DNA from: Paralichthys olivaceus
Lineage: Eukaryota; Chordata; Actinopteri; Pleuronectiformes; Paralichthyidae
Direction of reading: 5' to 3'
NCBI RefSeq assembly: GCF_024713975.1
Contig: NC_091096.1
Span: forward strand, 7,264,001-7,328,000
Length of the DNA stretch: 64,000 bases
Shown here: positions 40,449 to 51,634 of the stretch, piece by piece
Layout: every line of letters starts with the position of its first letter
Numbering within the stretch: the stretch's first letter is position 1
Translations under genes and position numbers: made by a program
Notes under the pieces: model-generated
What the model was told of the DNA's origin: nothing
Seen by the model: only the letters and a program-made list of their open reading frames with translations
The model's database searches: none

Positions 40449-40810
40449 ACCAGACAAGCACACACAACTACCCTTAAGTACAAAACACCAGGGGATATTA
40501 CCTCATAGCTATGAGGTAATATCTCCACCTTGCTGGCTCAGAATCACAGTTGTTCATAATGTGGTTATTACAGTTGGTATGTTGCCAACTGCTGTTGCAT
40601 CAAGATACCATTTGTAATATTCTATTAGAAGTAAGAATCCTGATCCACCAGCCATGTGCTGCCAGCAACACAAGTAGCTTTTCTCTCAATGCACACAGTG
40701 ATTAATTCTGTTGTGCTATAGTTTTGTACATATGTTTTGAGTCCAGCACAATGCCTGCAAGAGGCAGGAGATTTAAGTAAAAAGTAGAGTCATGTTCATT
40801 TCCTTCCTCC
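40035..40810 (-). promoter_or_regulatory. dusp2: Probable dusp2 3' UTR with AU-rich element and palindrome
   Basis: Downstream of the dusp2 stop, on the minus strand, a perfect 30-bp palindrome at 40494-40523 (half-site GATATTACCTCATAG) could form a hairpin in RNA. A (TG)n run follows at 40418-40444. A TTATTTATT nonamer, the core of AU-rich decay elements, lies at 40131-40139, and an AATAAA poly(A) signal at 40040-40035. If transcription ends there, the UTR is about 0.78 kb. AU-rich elements suit a short-lived immediate-early mRNA. The 3' end is inferred, not proven. Confidence 0.5.
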
Positions 40811-42967
40811 TCATCCTTGGCAGAGGACGTCGGTCTCAAACTGCAGCAGCTGTCCCATGAAGGCCAGGTTGGGGGAGATGACGTGACGTCGCTGCTTCAC
40901 AAAGTCGAAGGCCTCATCCAGCCGTACGCGCTGCGTGTGCATGAGGTAGGCCAGACAGATGGTGGCAGAGCGGGAGATGCCTGCCTGGCAATGCACCAAA
41001 ACTCGACCACCACTCTGCTTCACGGAGTCTGTAGGCGGGACAGAAAGAGGAAGAGAGATCAGCATATTGTGCTCCATTTCACAATGGTTTCACTGACATC
41101 AGTGAGAATGTTTTACAAGCTGAAATACATAAAAGCTTTAAAACCACTAGACTGAAGGGGCGGTCTATGAAACATGTCATCACTGTGCTAATGGAAATTT
41201 AGTTCATCTAATTCCATTGTCTCCTGAACTGAACCTTAAAGTAAAAGGGTCAAAACAAGCAAAAGAATAAACTTAAAAATGTTTTTTTAAATGTGAATAC
41301 ACCTCTCCTCTGCAGCTTGCGCACCATAATCCAGTTTTGTAATCAGATGATTACACTGTTGGTCCTTAAGTCTCGGCTACAAAATGGATAATGCTGCACT
41401 AACTGCTTAGAGGAATGTTTTGAATATGTTGAATTTCTTCCAGAGTTTAATAAAAATTCAATTGTTTAGTGGGTCTGCTAACTTTTATGAAGCTTGGACT
41501 GATGAACTGCTGATCTTTTCACTCACCAATGAAGGCGATGGCTGTGGTGAAGCAGGCTCTGATGTCAGCAGCCAGATTGTCCTCCACGGTGAGTCGCAGG
41601 TACTCAAACTCCCCCTCGTAGAAGTTGGGGCAGGTGGAGGAGACGTTGAGCACGGCTGTGATGCCCGCTGCTGCCAGGGTCTCTCTGCGGGACGAGTGGA
41701 TGGCACTGCCCAAGAACAGGAAAGGCAGCAGCTCCACTGGACCACCCTGCAATTAAAAACAAGAATAAACTGTTTGATCTCATTTCATTCATTTCCACTT
41801 CTTTTGTGTGACATCATGTATTAACTGTTATTAAAGTGGGTTTTGTCTCACCTGATCGTACGCTGGTGTCCTCCGGCCTGTCACTATTGGCTCTGGCTCC
41901 ACTGAGGTAAATTGGCTGCTGGCAGAGATGTAACACAGCTCCGGAGAGGCCTCAGAAAATCCCTCAAATCCACCTAAATGGAGGTCACATAGTGTTAGCT
42001 AAGCCGGGCTCTCACCTAAGTCCCCTTTGAAAATATGTTAAACATAAACAATAATAACTATGAGGACAATAAAACAAAATCAATAATTATTACAATTTAG
42101 TCTAATATATTGGAATATAATGCTTAGGGAGTGAGGAGGTGTAACACGTCTAATTCAGATTTGCTGTTTATCAAGTGTTTGTTGCTCATAACCAGAGTTT
42201 AAAACCACAATCTTCACTCAGGAGTAACATAAGCCTTCAAACTAAAATATATTTATACAAATATGACACTTATTGTGATAATTATCAATGTGGACTGATG
42301 AATATGTTGATTTTGTCCATTTAGCCCAGCTTTATGGCTGATGATGAGTTTGTATATATAAATTAACTTTCCATGTTTACCCCAACAGTTTGTTTTATCT
42401 TTGAGGTTTGAAATGTTTCACTCTTGCAAACAAGTAACACCCTTAAACTCTTAATAAGTGCACTGATCCTGCTATAAACACATTGGTGGCTCATGTTTAT
42501 TTAGTTATTTAGGCTTGCCAGGTCAAATAAACTTGATAAACTCAAGTACAGCAGTAAAGTCTACGTGTTTTTAAAGTATTTTCACCTTGTAGGAAGCAGA
42601 TCTGCGTGTCGACCTCGTTTTGCAGGGCGGTGAGCAGCATCTGGGCCACGCTCTCCGGCCGCAGCTCGGCCATGGAGCGGCTGCTCTGGTCCACCACCAC
42701 CAAGGGGGAGAAGTCCCCGCGCCGCAGCCGACCCAGGAGCGCCTTGTCCGGGATGAGCCACTCCAGAGCCACCACCGAGCTCTTGGACCGGCGCCGCAGC
42801 ATCGAGTTCCAGTTGACGTTCCGGGCCTCGCGGATGTGCTCCAGGGAGAAGTCGAGGAAAGGTCGGCAGTCCAGCACCACGCAGCCGGCTGAGGCGCACT
42901 GGTCCCGGGGAGTCCGGAGGATGTGGACCAGCTCAGTGCCTGTGATCTCCAAAGGCTCAGCAGTCAT
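40811..42967 (-). CDS. dusp2: Dual specificity phosphatase 2 (PAC-1)
   Basis: MAP-kinase phosphatase that removes phosphates from Thr and Tyr of activated ERK/p38 in the nucleus. Coding exons are 42967-42586, 41973-41852, 41746-41527 and 41028-40811, all with GT-AG junctions, giving 313 aa (human DUSP2 is 314). Residues 1-130 form the rhodanese/CH2 domain with VLDCRPFLDF and the basic kinase-interaction motif LRRRSK (57-62). The linker has GGFEGF and AYDQGGPVE as in mammalian DUSP2. The catalytic domain (about 170-313) has general-acid D224 in VEDN and signature HCQAGISRSATICLAYL with nucleophile C255 and R261, then the DUSP2-type ending QLLQFETDVLC. The ATG at 42967 is the first in frame and fits the family N-terminus. 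Neighbouring adra2b supports DUSP2 rather than DUSP1, 4 or 5. Confidence 0.95.
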
Positions 42968-43199
42968 GGCGAAGAAAGTGGATTTAGAAGTAATGTAAAA
43001 GAAATAAACTTTGTTCTACTACAAATATGAGCGAATACAACTAAAGAAACTTCGGTGCTGGTGTATTCTTCTGTCACAATCTGATGAATGACTTGAGTAA
43101 ATGTCTTAAAACAAAGTATGTGTGTAGAACCTGTGCAGGGTTCGAATCCTTTCACGTTTTCACTTGTTCATTGATAACAGCTGACGGAGAGGCGGGGTC

Positions 43200-43330
43200 A
43201 CCGAGGCCCCTCCTTGGTTTTTTTCCCCAGAAGTAGCGACGTCACAGGCGGAACGACCATATATGGTCTGCCCGACACTCCTCATATGGACACTGACACG
43301 GAACCTGAGTTTCCACGCGCGCACGTGGTT
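43200..43330 (-). promoter_or_regulatory. dusp2: dusp2 promoter with CArG box, CRE-like site and E-box
   Basis: Upstream of the dusp2 start codon lies a perfect serum-response (CArG) box CCATATATGG at 43257-43266. A CRE-like GACGTCAC at 43238-43245 reads GTGACGTC on the minus strand, and a CACGTG E-box lies at 43322-43327. The region is CpG-rich relative to its flanks. Together these sites match expected induction by SRF and CREB in an immediate-early gene. Binding is inferred from motifs. Confidence 0.6.
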
Positions 43331-43449
43331 ATTCGGGGTTATCCCGTGTTTTTGTGCTGAATGACGTTCTGCCCGCAGCCTCCAGAGGAAAAGAGGAGCT
43401 GTGTTATTTGGGTTGAGATTAAAACCCAAATAACAATGAGCTGCTCCCA

Positions 43450-46346
43450 CAACACAAACTGCTGCTGCTTTTCTTCTGAAGCAACACTTTCACAAAATAA
43501 ATAGAGGAAAGCACAAAAGGGAAAAGAAAAACGTATGCAAGTGGAAATGTGTATGTATAAATGAATAAACAGAACAAAAATGCTACACCCATCCTGCTGA
43601 GCCACACACATATATACACACCAGAACAGATGACACTTATTTTTACCCTCTTTTAGATTTTTTTTATTTGTTTTCTGTTTATTTTATTATCATCATTATC
43701 ATTACTATCATGATTTATTTGTTTCTCTTTCTCCACATGCACACTGTGTCCTTCTACCTTTCTAAAGATACAGTTCAGACCTGTGTCAGACACACACACA
43801 TTTAATTTTGTCCAAGTATAAAGTGAAAAGTGACTTAACTTGATTAAAAACAGTCCCATAATTTAAAGCAACACATTTTCCATAAACTTTGAGTAGACTG
43901 AGGATAAGGCTGGAGATATTCTTTATTCTTTCGCTGCCTTATTTCAGTCTGCATCTGTAAAATCTAACTGTGATGGCAGTTGTGGGTGTGGGTGACCAAC
44001 TTTCAACTGTCAACTGTCATGTCAAGTTTTTGAGTCATAGCTGCTATATTGCTATTTTTGCTATATTGAGTTGTGAACATTTAAAGTTTTACTCTTAATC
44101 ATTTAATTTTAATAAACCTATTACACTCAAAGAGCAAGTATTTCTGCTCTTTCATCTGATTCGTTTGCTGAGAAAGTTTTGCCTCAGTCCCACATAAGTA
44201 ATATTTAAGTCACACCACCATAATTCACCGAGTTGTAAAGGATGTTGTAGGCGTCTTTCCACTCACTGCCTTCTCACCAGCAAAGAGAAATATATTTTAT
44301 GTGCCGTGTGGGATAATTTGTAGCACGAAGTGTAATTTGACGTCTTGCACTTCATTTCCTTAACCCACATTTTCAAATCACTCTGCTTTCCCTCAGACGT
44401 CTCCCACTCAAACCTCTGACTCCACTTTCTTCATCTTCCCACTTCCTTTCGCCCCCTCCCTCACCACTGCCCGCCGGCCCGTCAGCAGCAATCCCACTGT
44501 GTCCCTCTCTCTCTCTCTCTCCCTGCTGAGGCTGCAGTCTCTGCACGAGCACACACACACAGACATACATTTGGGTAACACAGTTCATCACTGCTGTCAG
44601 TATAAGCTGCTGAGCCTTCATTTACTGTGGCCTCAACCTGCACTTTGAGCCTGAACACACACATTTAAACCCACAGTGAAGCGATGTTGGGTTGGTGCAT
44701 TGTGACGTGAGAGTGTCTCAAGAAGGTTCACCCACATATCAGCAGTCTGACAGGAAACAACCCCGCACATGCTTCCTGTCATCACCCCTACAGGTCTCAG
44801 CCACAGCCCAACCCTTTGTGTTGCACCATTACAACCTGGCTGCCTCTGATTCATAAGAGTTTGGAAGAAATTTCTCTGAAAACGTGATTCACTATTTATT
44901 TACCAACTCCCTGGTTGCGGTGACTCATAAATTATAAAACACCTGCTTTCATTTTCATTTGGTGAAAATTTACATTCCCCAGGTTCGTAAGTCAGGCTAC
45001 TGTCATGTACTAAAGAATCAGCCACATGAGGCCTGACACGATACCCAGAGAGGGGCTGAATGTGTTATTGTTGATGACGACTATGGCTATCTCAGGAAAT
45101 TACATTTTTACATCAGGGCGAGGTGATCGTAGTGAATACCTCATGGGAGAAATTTGCAGAAAGATGCTGAGCATTGAGCAAACAGACTTGTGGAGCGGAT
45201 GCCTGGGAGGTGGCAGAGATCATGACACAACTTGTGGAAATAGATGGTGACTATTTTTGAATCAGAAGTAGTTCATGTCATCAAAGCGTACAGAGACAGA
45301 CAGACAGACGGCAAGAAATAATGAAGTAACAAAGTCTGGTGGGGGTGATGTAAGAAAACAGTGACATGTCACTGACGAGCGATTTAAAAAAATAATCAGT
45401 CTGTGAATGAATGTATGAGTAAGTAAACATTAAAAGAAAACTCTGATAAAAACATCTGCTGCCAGCTTTTACCCAATCCACTGCAACTGCCCTCCCTCTC
45501 CCACCGGGGGATTATCCAGGATTAATTGGATGGCTGGGCCTATTAATCTCTGAAAAACACATAATCCGGGAGATTTTCCTCATCCCTGATTCCTATCATA
45601 AACGCCCACGTGACAACGGCGTCTCCCCATTCAGAGCGGACATGTCCCTGCTGGGGTCAGGTCACTGCAGGCAAGCTGGTGGTGGAAAGCTGAGTGTGTG
45701 TTTTTTTACTCTGCGTGTGTTGTGTGTTTTAAACTACACCCCAAACTTTTTGTTTGATGAGTCTATGATTCAACATGTCGCACACTGTTGATCCATGAAT
45801 CTTTATATGGTTAAAGATGAACAACCTACTTTTTGAATTAATTCTTGCCTTGTAATTCCTCATTCTTAAACTCAGAGAACAATTATGACACAACAAATGA
45901 TGTCTTAAACACTGACTTTGTGTGTTTCAGTCATACATTTCCATGTTACTCATCACATAAGGATAATGTAAAGGGTCACATTTAAAGTGTTTTCTCTCAT
46001 GTGGAGTTAGTGTGAATAAATCCATTAACTATGTACAAAGTTATACATAAATGTGTGTTTAATGTATATATTTACATAGAAGTTTATCTTTATTTAATCG
46101 AATCACTCATCATGATAGAGAGCACTTCATTTAATATGATCCCCTTTTATAAGTAACATGGAAATATGTCATTAAAATACAGAAAGTCAGCTTTTTAGAC
46201 ATCATTCTTTTTATTGAGTGTATGTAGCCGACTTGTATTCTCAGTTCCACCTCCTTTATACACATGACTTCACACTTCTACTTTGGAAATGTATTCAACC
46301 CACAAAACAAATGTACAAACTGAAGTGTGTATATACAGTATTGTCG
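43450..46346. other. Intergenic DNA between dusp2 and izumo1
   Basis: No exon recognised. It contains a short (TC)n run near 44.50-44.52 kb, a CA-rich patch, and a cluster of TAATCC homeodomain words at 45.5-45.57 kb. An AATAAA on the minus strand at 46215-46210 is the likely poly(A) signal of izumo1, about 130 bp past its stop. Confidence 0.55.
45509..45567. promoter_or_regulatory. Cluster of K50-homeodomain (OTX/CRX/PITX-type) sites
   Basis: Within 60 bp there are GGATTA at 45509-45514, GGATTA at 45519-45524, a TAATCT variant at 45544-45549 and TAATCC at 45562-45567. Three perfect TAATCC cores in either orientation are more than expected in random DNA. This could be an enhancer, for dusp2 or another gene; it is motif evidence only. 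Confidence 0.35.
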
Positions 46347-49300
46347 TCACGCTGTGCTTTGTGTGGTTTTTCCCCTCCGTCCTCCTCCTTTGCAGCTCCC
46401 CCGCTGCTTCATCAGCATTCTATAAAAAAAGATCAGAGTAATCATCAGCTTCAATTTACAAGTGCAGTTTTGTGTATGTGAATTCAAGTTGAAGTATTTA
46501 TATATCTATTGTTGCTTAATATGACATGAACCTAACCCTCATCAATCATGATTCAAACCTCATGACAACATGCTGACTTTGTTCCTCTTGTATCATTTAG
46601 GTCATCGTACTCTCGCGGACTGTGTCACCTCTTTTTTTTACCTCCACCCTTCCTGCTAACCCTTCGCCCCCTCTCTCTCTCTGCCCCTCCGCCAACTCAT
46701 TGATGCTCACCCCAGGATGACTATGAGGCCTACGCTCGCTGCCAGACTCAGAGCAGTAACCGTGGCGATGAGTGCCACCAGCAGGTCCTCGGTGGGCTGA
46801 AAACTTGAGTGTTCGTCCCCGGGAGGCAGTGTGGGCAGAGTGGCAGGGGATTGGTGAGGCTCGTCAGGCAGAGGTACGACTGTGGGGACGGAAGATAAGA
46901 ATAACAGAGAGATTTAACAGTAGAACTATACAGGAAAATATTGAGGATAGAAATCAAGTTTTTACATGAGTTTAGCCTTCACCAACATCCAGACAACCAA
47001 CAGACACAAAGGTTTTCTCTCAGGGATCCTCATAAGTTTTTATTAAATATTATTCACTATGTTTGGAACTGTATGTATTTGCTACTAGTTGGGACAATAA
47101 AACCACTTTTTAGCTCCACCAAGGAGGTTGTGTTTTAATCACTGAGAGGCCTTTATTTATATCAATAGTATCATGTCCCGCTCTGTATTTCTAGATCATG
47201 TTTTCATTTATTTTCATTGTTATCAATATTTCCTGTTTAATGTTGTTGTCACTGACTTTTCCTCTTGTTTGAGATTCCACTTCCTGTCCTCGTGTGTTTC
47301 CCCCTGCTGTGTTTGTCTGTTGCATCCTGATGTTTCACACCTGCGCCTCCTTCCTCTCCACTGTATTTAGTCTTTGTACTGCTTTGCCTCTGCCAGTTTG
47401 TTTTTTTTCTTTGAGACGAGTGTACCAGCCCTTTTGACCGTGTCTGTGTTTGGCCGTCTGGTTTTGTTTTCCTGCTCCTGCAGCTTTTGAGCTTGTGGTT
47501 TTCAGTTGTGATTTATCAAAATCCATACAACGACATGTAGAGAAGAATACACATAATGAAATAGCCAAGATACAAATCACAAACTCAAGGATGCACAAAA
47601 TGAGTCATAAACCTTATAAGGCTGATCATAGTCATCATGATCATCATCTGATCATGGAGAAGATTACGCACTGGATGGATTATTATGAAACTTGAAAGAA
47701 TACAGGTTGAGGACAAACCCATGACATGTGGGTGCAGGTCTGGATCAGGATCCAGGATTTTTCTCCAGGAAATCAGTCAGATTCAGGGAAATGATTTCTA
47801 TGAGTGTGTGTAATTTGATGAAGCTCGATTGAAATTAAGGGTAGTGAGTAAAATTAGTTAACGGTTGTGTTTGGGGCCTCCTGAATATCTTTGATATGAT
47901 ATTGAAAACCAAAGTATAAGACCACTTTTACTTGAATATCCAAACTGGGAGGTTTTTGTACAGACGTCTACATATTTTTGTAATTTTTTAAATAATATAG
48001 ATTTGAATATTCAGTTTTAATATTTGTTGTTTATTTCCAGTCACTAAGTGTAAAACATTTCTCGAGTGTTTGTTGTGTGCAGTAACTATTCAAACAACCT
48101 GAAGTCACTTGGGGGCAATGCCAGCATTTGATCATTCAGAGCTAGATTAGCAGTTTTCAGTGACTGTGTGCTTCAGAGCAGTAACTCTACCAGTAAGCAG
48201 AAAAGTGACTTGATAGAAGATGGTTCCGTTTTGTCCCTGCAGCGAGCAGCGATACATCCCTTGCTCCTCCACATGCAGCTGATTTAAGACCACGGATGAC
48301 TCATCTGTCACTACCAGCCCTTTGAAGTCAGTCTGGTTCAGCTGCAAGCACAAATTAGGAAGCGATGCCTACAAGTTAGTGGGTGTGAAATCACTCAGGC
48401 GATATTCAAGAGTAAAGCTAAATAAGGGACATAATGTAATACATGAGAATCAGGAAGTGTTTCAAAAGTGTTGGATTTCTTCGAAACGTGGTAGATTATT
48501 GCTTATGTTTCTGTTTTGGTTGTCATTTGGGAAAGTGGCAGTATGAGCAGAGAAACCTGTTTAGTTCCTGGTTCTCCTGGAGCCCAGGAGTAGTGATACT
48601 CTGGTTTTCCCAGCAGAAGACGATGCCATGGGAGAAAACAGTCCAACACCGCCTGGCCTCCCTCCTCAGCCTGCACTGGGTGCTCTGGAGAGAAGGTCAG
48701 GGGGGGAGGGGTGGGGATTTCATTCATTTTCATCTGGATTACTTGAATAATCTTTTTCATTAGCCCTGCACATGGGCAGGAAGGAGCAGTGCCTCGCTTG
48801 AGAACACATTTGAACTCGTGACAGCGTCTGCACTCCCACCACATAGGTACAACTCTGCCTCATCCTCTCACGCACCCACCCACCAACAGTATCCACACAC
48901 AGTCAAACACATAAAAACATACCACCACACTCCTGCTGGCCAGAGGGAGACACACAGACGTATATCTTGTAGCGGCAAGAGAAGCAATCCATTACTCTCC
49001 GATTCAGGAGGCCTGACAAACACACATGCACACACACGTGTCCTGTAAACATGCACTGTGTGTATAACGTGTGTGTTTCTACAAGGATTTGCAGTGACAC
49101 CAGATGGAAGGGCCAGACAGGACAAACTTACCACACATGTTGGGACACAATCCTGAGGGAGAGATAAACAAATGATCTGAATCTGAAACATGTCGTTGTC
49201 ATTATATAAAGTGCTTTGCCTTCTGTGCACACCACACATTGTTATTCATGTCAATTACCATCACGGATGAAGGTGTCCAAGTGTGTCTCTAAGATCCTCC

Positions 49301-49990
49301 TGCCCTTCTCCATGATCTGAATGGCTTCAAATGTTACAGACCCTTTAATAAGAACAGCACGAGGTGGACATAATGTTTGTCTTAGTTACTGTGTCATGTA
49401 TTAATACTTTGAAGATGATACAGTTTAACGATTACATGTGTTTTGCTATTGTTCCCGACTACTGTGTTTCCATTTGGTTTCTCACCAGAGTGCTGGGTTT
49501 TCAGAAAGTCGTCAAATTCACTCTGGTACTCAGTGCTGGCTCTGTACAGAGTAGTGTGATCTGAGGAATGGGAAACAGAGTCATCTCTTACTGGTTTTAT
49601 CATTTTACACTTTAGGCTTCTCAGATTTTATCCGGGACAAAATGATGGTCAGGGTAGAAAAATAATTCAACTACCAGATCATAAAAAACCTCAGAGGCCT
49701 CATAATTATTTCAAAAAATGCAATAAAAAAGAGACATGCTTTGAGATATAGTCACCGCACATGAATTATCACCAGTTCTTTATCTCACCAATGACTCCTT
49801 TTCGCTCCCTGCTGGTATCCCTGTAGGTCACATATGCGTGGTCACAAATCTTTGTCATTTCAATCTGGTCGGCCACAGTGGGAGCTGACAGGGCTAAGTC
49901 TTCATGCAGGAGTCGAACCCTGCGGTCACACTGCAGACAAGCGTCAGCTGCAAGGACACAGCCGAGGAGCGTCACCAGTATCAGCAGCAT
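46347..49990 (-). CDS. izumo1: Izumo1 sperm-egg fusion protein
   Basis: Type I membrane protein of the sperm needed for sperm-egg binding. Eight exons join in frame: 49990-49789, 49560-49486, 49342-49259, 49152-49132 (21 nt), 48858-48557, 48341-48191, 46879-46711 and 46419-46347, giving 358 aa (human IZUMO1 is 350). Signal peptide 1-17, then CLQC (18-21) opens the helical Izumo domain. CPNMCG at 123-128 and CRRC at 137-140 match CPNKCG and CKNC of mammalian IZUMO1 with identical spacing. An Ig domain spans about 185-275 (disulfide C201-C260, sequons N230 and N266). A Pro-rich stalk, TM 311-338 and a 20-aa basic tail follow. The exon 5 acceptor has a poor pyrimidine tract and could instead start at 48852; its donor is GTTTCT. 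SPACA6 is the nearest alternative, but the CPNMCG spacing favours Izumo1. Confidence 0.88.
47160..47530 (+). repeat. Probable dispersed repeat inside izumo1 intron 6
   Basis: A T/C-rich stretch with CTTCCTGTCCTCGTGTGTTT, then CACACCTGCGCCTCCTTCCT and GTGTTTGGCCGTCTGG, resembles ends of dispersed teleost transposons with alternating cysteine-like TG/CCT words. The family is not identified and the boundaries are uncertain. Confidence 0.3.
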
Positions 49991-51430
49991 CTCCCCTCTG
50001 CACCCTGAGCGTCCTGCACCTGAGGATGAGTCACTTTGGCTCCTGGGATTTTTTACTCAGTGCAGATTCTACAACAGACATTGCAGTTCCAACAAAAGAA
50101 TCATTAAAAAGGACACTAGTACTGTTACTGCAACCGTTATTACAACTTTCTATTCAAAGTGATCTCAAGTGCAAAATATCTTTATTTACATTATTGTTTG
50201 ATTTTGTGTTAAAGTCGTAACTTTTTTTTTAAATCTTGCATTGATCAGAAGTAACACTCACATTTCATTTGTATTATCTCGTGACAATAAAGGCTTTCAT
50301 TCAACTCCCAGCTGATACTTTCACTGTTACATACACAAGGACTAATGTTACTCATATCACTTCTGTTTGTTACTTTAACAGTAAGTTGTAATTTGTATTA
50401 TCAAATAACCTGCCCATGAAAACGAAAATGCATTGATAATTCAGCCACATGTCACTTCTCTTATCTGCCACTGTGTGTACACATACTTAGATTTACAGAA
50501 CGTAACTGCTTTAACCTGAATGCTAGTAGTGTACTACTGGCATAATGCTGCTAATACTTGCTGAAGCTACTGCTACTGTTGCTATAGTTACAATACAGGT
50601 TATTCCAGCCATCAGTTCTTCCAGCCGTTCCAGTAATTAAGACAACTAGCTAAACTACTTGACCTATTTCCATCGCTGACTGACATTTAATGGAACAACA
50701 ACATCAAGAATATCTGCACTTGTGTTGTGATAAAGAACTGAATACTTGCTTTGTCAAGCTCTTCTCTTTGTTAGTTAAAGCTCAATGCTGTCACCCAGTG
50801 GTAGAAATCACAGCACTGTCACAATAACACTAATAACACTGATAATACACGTTATTCACCTCAGTCCTGTGGTTTGTTCAGGATCAGTTGGTGAGTGTTG
50901 CTCTTTGTCAGTTGGTTTTGGCAGCACAGCCTCGTCTGCCCAGAATCTGCTCTTAGTGCATCCAACCCAGACAAAGAGCTGCCTGCACACCCTGATATCA
51001 CCAGATAAATCAAATTAAAACTGTGCACGCTCCATACACTTATATAGAATGTCACACTGCACCTGTGTGGATGTCTATAGCTTTAGTATTCTATTGCATT
51101 TAATTTTTCTTTTATAGTAAACTCTTTCTAGCTTGCTTTTATTTTAATACAATGATTGCACCGCTGAGCTGGGACCTGTTTGTCCTCGTCCAACACTGGC
51201 ATTGTACTGTTGACCCTGTGCTCACTTGAAACGTAGCAAGGTCACAAGGAGAATAACCTACTGCTTGTTGTTGATTCGACTGGTTTCCATGGGATACGGT
51301 ACCATATAAGATTAATGATTTTAAAATAACATTAAAACCATTAACACTAGTTTTTATTTGACATCATTTCAATTTCAAGTTATTTCAAAGCAAAAATAAC
51401 TTTTATATTTTGTCGTAATCTCTTTTTTGG
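49991..51430. other. Intergenic DNA between izumo1 and myorg promoters
   Basis: izumo1 (minus) and myorg (plus) are arranged head to head here. No exon and no clear TATA box for izumo1 was found. The sequence is unremarkable, with a few short A/T runs. Confidence 0.55.
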
Positions 51431-51634
51431 ACTGAAATTCTTTCACGTGAACACTACATTTCCCAGAAGCCACTCGTCCACGTTGCATGACCGACATGTA
51501 ATTTGGACCAATCCGCTTCGAGGTGGTTTGTTGTTGGGCGGGACTCTGTTGCTGTAAAGTATCCCGCGCGTGCGCAGTGGACTCCTGCGCTTCTATCTGT
51601 AACTCACACCGGCCTCAGGGAGCGAGATGTGCAG
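51431..51634 (+). promoter_or_regulatory. myorg: myorg promoter and 5' non-coding exon 1
   Basis: ACTACATTTCCCAGAAGC at 51453-51470 is a ZNF143-type site. A CCAAT box lies at 51508-51512 and an NRF1-like GCGCGTGCGCA at 51566-51576. No TATA box is present. CpG-rich sequence then runs to a splice donor (GTGCAG then GTGAGA, exon end 51634). The next acceptor in frame of the transcript is at 53740 (TCTGTCTTGCAG), giving a 5' UTR exon of which the last part is just upstream of the myorg start codon. The promoter-gene assignment is inferred from position and strand. Confidence 0.65.

Noticed and set aside
42582-42998. Several 90-130 codon frames over dusp2 exon 1
   Set aside because: Alternative-frame and antisense shadows of the GC-rich CH2 exon.
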